Assembly: GCA_002309805.1 (NCBI GenBank)
Contig: DBYJ01000008.1
Coordinates: forward strand, 17,404-56,024
Reading direction: 5' to 3'
Source of the DNA: Bacteroidales bacterium UBA1189
GTDB taxonomy: Bacteria; Bacteroidota; Bacteroidia; Bacteroidales; Bacteroidaceae
DNA: 38,621 nt
A model generated the notes under the pieces. It made no database searches and was not told where the DNA came from. It saw nothing but the letters and a program-made list of their open reading frames with translations. This document shows, piece by piece, positions 6,978-13,597 of the stretch (the first letter of the stretch is position 1; each line of letters starts with the position of its first letter). The translations under genes were made by a program, and so were the position numbers.

Positions 6978-9755
6978 TTATACTTTTCTAACCTTTGCCC
7001 CAACTCTCTCTTTCTTACCATAGGGCTTGAGCAGGACGCGGAACCCTCCATCGAAGCGGAACGCATCAGCAGAAACGGTGACGTTGCGCGATTCGCCGGG
7101 GAGCAGCGTCAAGTAGTTGTCGGAAAAATAGGCGGGCAGAATGCGTTCGCCCGTACGATCGTTCACAAGACGCAGACGGAGGGCAAAGGCAGTAGCGGAG
7201 GAGGAGGTGTTTTGCAAGGAGAGCGTAACGGTTGTCTCATCCGCAGACGTCGTTACATCAGAGACCGCACAAGTCACCTTCGCCTCAGGCAAGGACTGAA
7301 GTGCACGGTACTCAATTTTGCCAGAGGCGTTGCGCCAATAGAAGTTCTCTGACAACAATCCCCTGCCGGCAGGGTCTTCGAGGGTCAGACGTATGAACTG
7401 AAGGTCAGCCTCCCCCTTCCCCTCCTGAAGGAGGGGTGATTTAAAGTCCTTCCCTTTAGGGGAGGATTTAGGTGAGGCTTCCAGGACGAAGGCTTCTGCC
7501 CGATTGGACGCGGGAACATCGACTACTTCCGTACGGGCATATTCCTCCAGCTCCCTTCCTGCCAAATCATACACGTGAACAGAAGCCCGAACGCCCTTGA
7601 GAGGAGCAGAAGTTACGTTGATAACCTTCACACTTCCATTCAAGCAATTCCATTGGATATGAATGGGTTCGCAGGCTTTCTTTGCTCCCCAATAACAGCC
7701 CGTGGGGTCGTAATAATAGTCGTAGGTCTGCCAGACGAATGACGGATAAGCAGGATGGCTCATCCAAATGAGGATACCCGCAGCGTCTTCCCACATCTTA
7801 TCGTTCCAGGCTTCGTACATGCCCTTCATATCCTCAAGATTGACGAGCTGTGCCTTCTCACAAAACTCCTCAAGGCTCTTCGAGGCTCCATACCGTTCAT
7901 CCACAGACTTGCGGTAATCAGCAGGCCCTGCATTCGAAGCCTCCTTGCCGAAGAAATGGCGGTTCCACACATTCTCGTCATCTTTTGCCAACTGTTCGTC
8001 GGTAGGCAAAGGCCAACGCTTATCCTTGGGAATGAAAAGACATGTGCTTTCATACGTGGGGAACGTGGCCATTCCTATCTCGGAACGGAAACCGTAGCCA
8101 TAGTCGATACCGTAGGGATAAGCGGGTTTATTGAAGGCAAGGTTGCTTGCTGAGGTGCTGAAGTGGTGCGAGGGGGGAAGGTCTTTCCACCACCCGCTGC
8201 CCGACAACGCATCTTGATTGGAACAGGACTTGTAAAGACGATCGTTTCCATCCTCCTCCATGACAATCATACGCAAAGCGGAATCGATATCGGGAACGGG
8301 ATGAGTCTCGTTCGCCCCACACCAGACGGCAATGGACGGATGGTTGCGCAGACGACGCACCTTATCACGGGCATTCGTCTTGAAAGCCTCGTGATCAGCC
8401 ACATCATTATAGGCCACATAAAGCCAGAAGTCATCCCAAACCATCATGCCGTAACGGTCGCTATAGTCGTAGAACTCCTCATCGGTAACACACCCCGTCC
8501 ACAGACGAATCATGTTGTAGTTCATATCCTTGTGCAGACGAATCTTAGGCTCATAGTCCTTTCCGTGACAACGGAGCAGATACTCGCTCATTCCCCAGTT
8601 GCCACCCCGGCAGAAGATGCGCTGGCCATTGCAATAGATGTTCAACACGGGATAATCGACACGGTTTTTCTCTATCCGATAGTCGTAACGACGTATGCCA
8701 AAATGGAAAGATGTGCTGTCGGAAACCTCCCCTTCCCCCAGCCTGTTGACTTGTTGACCTGTTGACTTGTTGACCTCCAAATGGCAGGTATAAAGATTAG
8801 GATCACCATAGCCATTGGGCCACCAAAGGCGGGGGTTATCGACGGCAAACGCAGGGACATCGTCCTTGGTGATTTGGATAGTTGCCTTATTCCACCCACG
8901 CACCCGAATAGTCTTGCGGAACGCGATGTTTCCCGGCATGATTGTACCCTTAACCTCAAAGTCGCTGTCCTCAGAACCCGTATTCATAATGTCGGCTGAA
9001 AGAGTCAGCTCGGCCCTGTCGTTCGTAGGGAGATAAGTTCTCATCCAAGGGTCGCGGATAACGGCATCGCCCGTAAAAGCAAGATAGATATTTCCCGTGA
9101 TACCAGCCAAACGTCCGGGCACATAGGGCATCCAGTCCCATCCCGCTCCAGACAGATAACTGGGGCTGCACGCTACTCCGTAGGGTCCCGGGTCTTTGCG
9201 CGTCTTTTTCTGGTCGGCATCCCAAATCAGTACAGCTAAAGCATTTGGACCATCGCGGCGTACGACGGATGTGATATCGAAGTACGAGCGCAGCATGTGT
9301 CCGTTGACATCCTTTTGAGAATCAGCAGTACCTGAGATTTTTACGCCGTTCAGCCAAAAGTCGGCAAAGCGGTTTATGTTGGTGCAGCAAAGCCATACCC
9401 TTCCGTCGGGGGACGACGCAGGAACCGTAAATTCGGTGCGATACCAATAAGGACGATTGTATTTCGTCTCATCCACCCGGTAGATGTTATCCGACACATC
9501 GGGGTTTTCCTCCCGTCCAGCCTCCACATAGGAAGTGAACACTACACCAGGCACTACGCCCGGCACAGGGTCAGCCATGCGGAAACCGACTGCCGAGATG
9601 TCGCGTCCGTTGGCGGCTATTTCGTCAGCAGGCATCAGTTGCCATTGAGCCACGCCATCGGCGCTATTGAGCGACACCGTTTCGATGGCAGCCAAAGCAT
9701 TCGCACTAATCGTAATACCAATAATAAAAGCTAATGTTTTTAAATAGTGTTGCAT
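6978..9755 (-). CDS. Secreted GH2 beta-mannosidase / exo-glycosidase-like enzyme
   Basis: A 925-residue protein with signal peptide (about 1-23), an N-terminal jelly-roll with sugar-binding features (WYRTEF, FWLNG), an Ig-like domain, a TIM barrel (about 365-690) and C-terminal Ig-like domains. The acid/base Glu is E483 in WCGANE and the probable nucleophile is E559 in FRSEIG. GGNWGMSEYL and MNYNMIRLW match the beta-mannosidase / exo-beta-glucosaminidase side of GH2 rather than beta-galactosidases. It sits between a small ORF and the GH43-GH130 gene, supporting beta-mannose removal. Two foreign-looking peptides interrupt it: VNKSTGQQVN at about 328-337 in the loop before HFGIRRYDY, and about 24 residues near 760-783 in a C-terminal domain. 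Both come from repeat DNA, lie outside the active site and keep the frame. Exact specificity is uncertain. Confidence 0.85.
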   Translation of the reverse strand: MQHYLKTLAFIIGITISANALAAIETVSLNSADGVAQWQLMPADEIAANGRDISAVGFRMADPVPGVVPGVVFTSYVEAGREENPDVSDNIYRVDETKYNRPYWYRTEFTVPASSPDGRVWLCCTNINRFADFWLNGVKISGTADSQKDVNGHMLRSYFDITSVVRRDGPNALAVLIWDADQKKTRKDPGPYGVACSPSYLSGAGWDWMPYVPGRLAGITGNIYLAFTGDAVIRDPWMRTYLPTNDRAELTLSADIMNTGSEDSDFEVKGTIMPGNIAFRKTIRVRGWNKATIQITKDDVPAFAVDNPRLWWPNGYGDPNLYTCHLEVNKSTGQQVNRLGEGEVSDSTSFHFGIRRYDYRIEKNRVDYPVLNIYCNGQRIFCRGGNWGMSEYLLRCHGKDYEPKIRLHKDMNYNMIRLWTGCVTDEEFYDYSDRYGMMVWDDFWLYVAYNDVADHEAFKTNARDKVRRLRNHPSIAVWCGANETHPVPDIDSALRMIVMEEDGNDRLYKSCSNQDALSGSGWWKDLPPSHHFSTSASNLAFNKPAYPYGIDYGYGFRSEIGMATFPTYESTCLFIPKDKRWPLPTDEQLAKDDENVWNRHFFGKEASNAGPADYRKSVDERYGASKSLEEFCEKAQLVNLEDMKGMYEAWNDKMWEDAAGILIWMSHPAYPSFVWQTYDYYYDPTGCYWGAKKACEPIHIQWNCLNGSVKVINVTSAPLKGVRASVHVYDLAGRELEEYARTEVVDVPASNRAEAFVLEASPKSSPKGKDFKSPLLQEGKGEADLQFIRLTLEDPAGRGLLSENFYWRNASGKIEYRALQSLPEAKVTCAVSDVTTSADETTVTLSLQNTSSSATAFALRLRLVNDRTGERILPAYFSDNYLTLLPGESRNVTVSADAFRFDGGFRVLLKPYGKKERVGAKVRKV
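7408..7478 (-). repeat. 71-bp palindromic repeat inside GH2 gene
   Basis: The element is bounded by inverted ends GCCTC (7408-7412) and GAGGC (7474-7478). It contains a perfect hairpin, CCCCTCCT-TC-AGGAGGGG, and a second imperfect one, TCCTCCCC-TAAA-GGGAAGGA. It is translated within GH2 as a charged, Pro/Lys-rich insert (SPKSSPKGKD, then SPLLQEGKGE). The coding style resembles the insert at 2701-2800. Confidence 0.7.
8745..8776 (-). repeat. 16-bp tandem doublet inside GH2 gene
   Basis: Two exact copies of GTTGACTTGTTGACCT (plus-strand reading) stand head to tail. On the coding strand they give VNKSTGQQVN within GH2. The same doublet is found in the mutarotase gene at 24451-24482, and diverged pieces lie in the DsbD gene. 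Confidence 0.85.
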
Positions 9756-9796
9756 AGTACTATAGTTTATTTTTCATTCCTATTCCCCAACTATAA

Positions 9797-9973
9797 TCAG
9801 GATATAAGCTCATTCAGAGAGGGGATGCTTTTCACAAATTGTTTCCAGCTCTGCTCAGCCTGCTTACGGTCATCGTCTTCGGGATATGCCGCCAGAATGG
9901 TATCCAGCAAGGTATCCTCCTGGAGCATACTATCTATCTTATCCTTCTTTTTTATTTCCCATTTTACACCCAT
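9797..9973 (-). CDS. Small hypothetical protein (58 aa)
   Basis: An ATG at 9973-9971 reads through 58 codons to TGA at 9799-9797. The peptide begins MGVKWEIKKKDKID, continues LLDTILAAYPEDDD and ends WKQFVKSIPSLNELIS. It is highly charged, predicted helical, and has no signal peptide or Cys. The stop lies 41 bp before the GH2 start on the same strand, so it may be the first gene of the GH2 / GH43-GH130 transcript. It could be a genuine small protein or the C-terminal remnant of a larger gene; I do not recognise the family. The rest of the gap 9756-10097 shows only AT-rich sequence and no clear promoter. Confidence 0.45.
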   Translation of the reverse strand: MGVKWEIKKKDKIDSMLQEDTLLDTILAAYPEDDDRKQAEQSWKQFVKSIPSLNELIS

Positions 9974-10097
9974 TTCAACTTCTATTTTTACTACTAAAAG
10001 ATAAAACGACTAAGCAAATCTTATCCACTAATTTTCTCTCAAATAAGCCGTCAAAGTCCCCCTTTATTAGTGGTACACGCACACACAATCGTTACAA

Positions 10098-11501
10098 ATG
10101 AAAAAAGGAAAACCAATGAATTATAAAGTGCTTCGCTTTTGGCCCGCTATCGCTTTTGCCATCGCCATCAACTTTCCCCTCGCCAGCCATGCTCAAGCCG
10201 ACTTTACCGATGAACGGCTGAATGGTCTGGAACTTGAATACGTGGGCAAAGACCTCTCTGGCGGCAAGGCATCCGTTTATCTCGACCTCAGCTACTTCAA
10301 CCTCTTTGCCAGCCATCAGAAAGGCTGGAACGGAGGCGACGGCGTCTATAGTACTACCCTCCCCGATGGCAATACCTTCTGGTCGTTCGGCGACAGCTTC
10401 TTCGGGCTGATATCTGAATTCCGCAACCGCACCCGACCCGCCAACCTACCCCGCAACGCCGCCATGATACAGACGGGCGAACATTCGTACCGCAATTTTG
10501 TCGTGCTCAACGAATACTGCAGCACCGACCCCAACGACCGTGACCGCTACTACAAGGGCAAGACCTGGCTGCGCCATCCGAATGCCAAAGCCCTCAGCCA
10601 GCGCGAAATCGACAATGGCAGTACCGATAGCGACCGATTCTATTGGCCTGGCGACGCCACCGTCATCTGGCGCGACGGAAAGCCTATCCTGCAAGTCCTC
10701 TGGGGCTCCATCTTCGGCAACATGAACCGCGATGAAACGGCGCTCTCCGAGTACTCCCTCGAGGGCACACCCGGCGACGGCGAATACATGAAGCTCACCC
10801 GCCTCATCCCCAACGTCGTTGAGTACTGCGGAGGTTACGGCTCTGGCATTATTGAGGCTCCCGACGGGCATACCTACCTTTACGGCACCACAGGGACAGG
10901 AGGATTCGGCTCGGTGCCTATCGTAGCACGCACGGCCACCCACGACCTCACCTCGCAATGGGAATACTGGATTGCCGATGAAAAAGGCAACTTTGCCTGG
11001 CAAACCGAGATACCTTCCGAAACGGAAATCATGCGCTCCGACATCAGTCACGGAGAATGGGTCACAGAGCCCTCGATGATGGCATACGGCGACTATTATT
11101 ATATGGTATCGCAGGACGGACTCAACGGCAACATCTACATTTATCAGGCCAAAGACCCCTGGGGCCCCTTCGAAAACCGCAAATGCCTCTACAACGTACC
11201 CGATGAGCAGGCACAGACTTACAACACCTTCGTCCATCCCCAGCTCTCGCGCACAGGCGAACTTGTTATCTCGTACAACATGAATGCCGCCACTCTCGTC
11301 ACCTACCACAAGAACGGCAAGGGCGAAATTGTCGAGGATAACTCCGACGGCTTCTGGCGCAACTTCAACGCCTGGGAGAGCGCCGACCTCTACCAGCCTC
11401 ATTTCATCCGCGTCTTCGGCTGGCAGGCACTCTTCGGACAGCCAAACCTCGGCCCTGTTACCGACGCAGGTATTGTGGAATACGAAAAAATGAAGCATTG
11501 A
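10098..11501 (+). CDS. Secreted beta-propeller protein, DUF5005-like (paralog 1)
   Basis: A 467-residue exported protein with signal peptide ending near SHAQA (about 30-34). A second in-frame ATG at 10116 could be the true start, since both lie before the hydrophobic core. The body has GH43/GH62-like propeller features: repeated aromatic beta-strands, a GDSFFG motif with D99, WPGDATVIW, IEAPDGHTYLYG, TEPSMMAYGDYYYMV and a GPF-type blade end. I place it tentatively with the DUF5005 family of uncharacterised Bacteroidota proteins; activity is unknown. It is followed 32 bp later by a clear paralog, indicating tandem duplication and one transcript. Its neighbours (GH2, GH130, GH20) imply a role in glycan binding or cleavage. 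Confidence 0.7.
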   Translation: MKKGKPMNYKVLRFWPAIAFAIAINFPLASHAQADFTDERLNGLELEYVGKDLSGGKASVYLDLSYFNLFASHQKGWNGGDGVYSTTLPDGNTFWSFGDSFFGLISEFRNRTRPANLPRNAAMIQTGEHSYRNFVVLNEYCSTDPNDRDRYYKGKTWLRHPNAKALSQREIDNGSTDSDRFYWPGDATVIWRDGKPILQVLWGSIFGNMNRDETALSEYSLEGTPGDGEYMKLTRLIPNVVEYCGGYGSGIIEAPDGHTYLYGTTGTGGFGSVPIVARTATHDLTSQWEYWIADEKGNFAWQTEIPSETEIMRSDISHGEWVTEPSMMAYGDYYYMVSQDGLNGNIYIYQAKDPWGPFENRKCLYNVPDEQAQTYNTFVHPQLSRTGELVISYNMNAATLVTYHKNGKGEIVEDNSDGFWRNFNAWESADLYQPHFIRVFGWQALFGQPNLGPVTDAGIVEYEKMKH

Positions 11502-11533
11502 TTTCTGTTTAATGTTTAACGAACACGTCCTAT

Positions 11534-13129
11534 ATGAAAGCACAGCATACTCAGCATCCGTCTGCACTCCTCTTTTTGTTTTTCATTTTTCAATCTTCTT
11601 TTCTTTCCGCCCAGGAGATTGACTTGAATGAACCTCTGCTTGATGGATTGGAACTCGACTACAATTGTAAAGCTACATCCAGCTCAAAGGTAACCATCTA
11701 CGACGACCTCACATGGTGGGCACTCTTCGGCATGCGCCAGAAGGGATGGAATGGCGGCGAAGGTTGTTACAGCACCCCCCTGCCCGACGGCAACGTGTTC
11801 TGGTCGTTCGGCCCCAGCACGTTCGGACGCATCTCCGAATTCCGCGACAGGAAGAAATATAATAATCCCCCCTGTAATGCCGCCATGGTGCAAACAGCTA
11901 CCGACGAGCACATCCTTACGGATGAGGATTTCCTCACGCTCAACACTTACATCTCTACCGACCCCGCCAAGGAGTCGTCCTACTACCGCGGCAAGACTTG
12001 GATACGCCATCCTGATGCCACCCTTACCGAATCAAGCCTGAACCGCGGACGTACCGACACAGACCATCGCTATCTCCCTGGCGATGCCCACGTGCTGTTG
12101 AAGGGAGGCAAGACTGTGCTGCAAGTTGTGCTTTTCGGCATCGATGAAGCGGATGCCTATACCGATATCTCCATCGCCGAATATGCCCTCGCCGGCATCC
12201 CAGGCGACGGGAGTTATATGCAGCTTATCTCCCTTCATAAAGACGTTGTACCCTTCCGCGTCAACTACGGCATGCGCCTCTTTGAGGACGGCGGACACGT
12301 CTATCTCTACGGCACGTATACTTCAGGAAGTCGTGGCTATACCTGGCCCGTCGTGGCACGCTCCACCACACTCGACTTGCTGGATGCCTGGGAATACTAC
12401 ATTACGAATAGCGATGGCGAGAGCGGATGGCAACGCGCCGTTCCCACCATAGAGGAAATTCAGCAGTCGGCCATCGCCGGCAACGACCGTACCGAGGCCC
12501 CCAACGTCTTCCGCTACGACGATGCCTACTACATGGTAGCTCTCAATGCCCCTGGAGGCATGCTCTCCATCTGGCAGGGCGCCACGCCGTGGGGTCCCTT
12601 CAGCAAGAAGAAGAACTTCTACACCATGCCTTCCGACGAGAAAGTTACGCGCCACCTCTTCGTTCATCCCCAGCTGTCGCGCATGGGCGAAATCGTCTGC
12701 TCCTACACCATGACTCCTACCGACATCTCCATCTGGACAAAGAAGTCCGACGGCAGTTTCCTTGAGACCGTTGTAGCAGGTAATGATCGATGCTACAACG
12801 CATGGGGTAGTGCCAGCCTTAACCTCCCTCACTTCCGTCGCATCTTCAACTGGCAGACTATGTACGCCATTACCTCCAACGAGCCCCTTGCCGACGCAGG
12901 TCTTCAGAGCTACGCCGACATGCTGAGCGGCATCGAGCCACTCCCCTCCCTCACAGGAGAGACCAGCGAAGGCTCTTGGCAACTCTTTACGCCAGAAGGA
13001 AAGCTCATCTTCCGCGGCGAAGGTACTCCTACCCTATCCTCTTCGCTTCCCACAGGAACATACATCCTCACCCGCGAAACGCCTAACGGACGTATTTCAA
13101 AGAAGATTATCATCACTTCAGATAACTAA
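11534..13129 (+). CDS. Secreted beta-propeller protein, DUF5005-like (paralog 2)
   Basis: A 531-residue paralog of the preceding protein, with matching blocks (KGWNGG, PLPDGN, FWSFG, ISEFR, NAAM, KTW-RHP, HPQLSR). Signal peptide about 1-27 with a Phe-rich core. The GDSFFG motif of paralog 1 is GPSTFG here, so D99 is replaced by P94. If that Asp is catalytic, paralog 2 is inactive or altered. It gains about 65 residues at the C-terminus (QLFTPEGKLIFRGEG, then LPTGTYILTRETPNG), a secretion-tail-like beta domain often seen on Bacteroidota surface proteins. It is probably cotranscribed with paralog 1. Confidence 0.7.
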   Translation: MKAQHTQHPSALLFLFFIFQSSFLSAQEIDLNEPLLDGLELDYNCKATSSSKVTIYDDLTWWALFGMRQKGWNGGEGCYSTPLPDGNVFWSFGPSTFGRISEFRDRKKYNNPPCNAAMVQTATDEHILTDEDFLTLNTYISTDPAKESSYYRGKTWIRHPDATLTESSLNRGRTDTDHRYLPGDAHVLLKGGKTVLQVVLFGIDEADAYTDISIAEYALAGIPGDGSYMQLISLHKDVVPFRVNYGMRLFEDGGHVYLYGTYTSGSRGYTWPVVARSTTLDLLDAWEYYITNSDGESGWQRAVPTIEEIQQSAIAGNDRTEAPNVFRYDDAYYMVALNAPGGMLSIWQGATPWGPFSKKKNFYTMPSDEKVTRHLFVHPQLSRMGEIVCSYTMTPTDISIWTKKSDGSFLETVVAGNDRCYNAWGSASLNLPHFRRIFNWQTMYAITSNEPLADAGLQSYADMLSGIEPLPSLTGETSEGSWQLFTPEGKLIFRGEGTPTLSSSLPTGTYILTRETPNGRISKKIIITSDN

Positions 13130-13154
13130 GCCAACAGCGCACTACACTAACAAA

Positions 13155-13285
13155 TTATTTGCCTGCTCTGGCGATTTATTTGCCTGGGCTGACAAATTAG
13201 TTGCCTATTCTATTTTTTTATTTGCCTACGCTATTTATAAACACGGCCCCTGTTTATATAAACGCGCCCCCTGTTTATAAACAAC
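13155..13285. repeat. Iteron-like 21-bp arrays in intergenic region
   Basis: Four copies of TTATTTGCCT (one with TTAG) begin at 13155, 13176, 13197 and 13218, an exact 21-bp spacing. They are followed by three copies of TTTAT(AT)AAAC with a GC-rich CCCCTG block at 13234, 13253 and 13274, a 19-21-bp period. The arrays are non-coding and lie between paralog 2 and the GH20 gene. A 21-bp step is about two helical turns, as expected if a protein binds one DNA face. The rest of the gap 13130-13597 holds the 9-bp array and a -7 box described separately. Confidence 0.75.
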
Positions 13286-13347
13286 ATCAAACGTCGGAAA
13301 AAAAGAATAATCTATAGTGCTTTTTTTCACGAAATCGCCCAAAAAAC

Positions 13348-13446
13348 GTGTAGATAGTGTAGATAGTGTAGATAAAACGCCCCATCTACACGCCTTAGAC
13401 AACATTATTTCAACTCAATACCCCGTTCGTGTAGATTGTGTAGATG
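13348..13446. repeat. 9-bp tandem array GTGTAGATA with inverted copy
   Basis: GTGTAGATA occurs three times in tandem (13348-13374). An inverted ATCTACAC lies at 13384-13391, and two more direct copies (GTGTAGATT, GTGTAGATG) lie at 13429-13446. A plus-strand frame through it gives VDSVDSVD, but I do not call a gene because the frame is largely made of the repeat. It lies about 150 bp upstream of GH20. Confidence 0.75.
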
Positions 13447-13564
13447 ATTTGCAAACTTTTTGGAAGAATGAAACGCTTTATTTCCTTGCTTCTATTGTGG
13501 AAGAAAAGATGTGAGGAAACAGATATCTTTTCCGGTAAGACGGAGAATAATCAAAGAAATTGCG

Positions 13565-13572
13565 TATCTTTG
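13565..13572 (+). promoter_or_regulatory. Candidate -7 box of the GH20 gene (TATCTTTG)
   Basis: TATCTTTG matches TAnnTTTG exactly and ends 25 bp before the GH20 ATG. No convincing -33 TTTG is seen 19-21 bp upstream, so the promoter may need an activator, possibly acting at the nearby arrays. Confidence 0.45.
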
Positions 13573-13597
13573 CCATCAAAATATAAAACCTGCAATC

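Noticed and set aside
10446..11567. Minus-strand frame of 373 codons opposite the first propeller paralog
   Set aside because: Antisense shadow: no recognisable motifs, and the plus-strand protein has a clear paralog next to it.
13155..13285. CRISPR array
   Set aside because: Units are about 21 bp with no separate unique spacers of 30 bp or more, and no cas genes are present.
13155..13446. Plasmid-type replication origin with iterons
   Set aside because: No Rep, Par or relaxase gene is in the window, and flanking genes look chromosomal; kept only as an iteron-like array.
13317..13514. Plus-strand 65-codon frame reading VDSVDSVD
   Set aside because: Much of it is the 9-bp repeat and it has no start context, promoter or recognisable domain; treated as repeat DNA.
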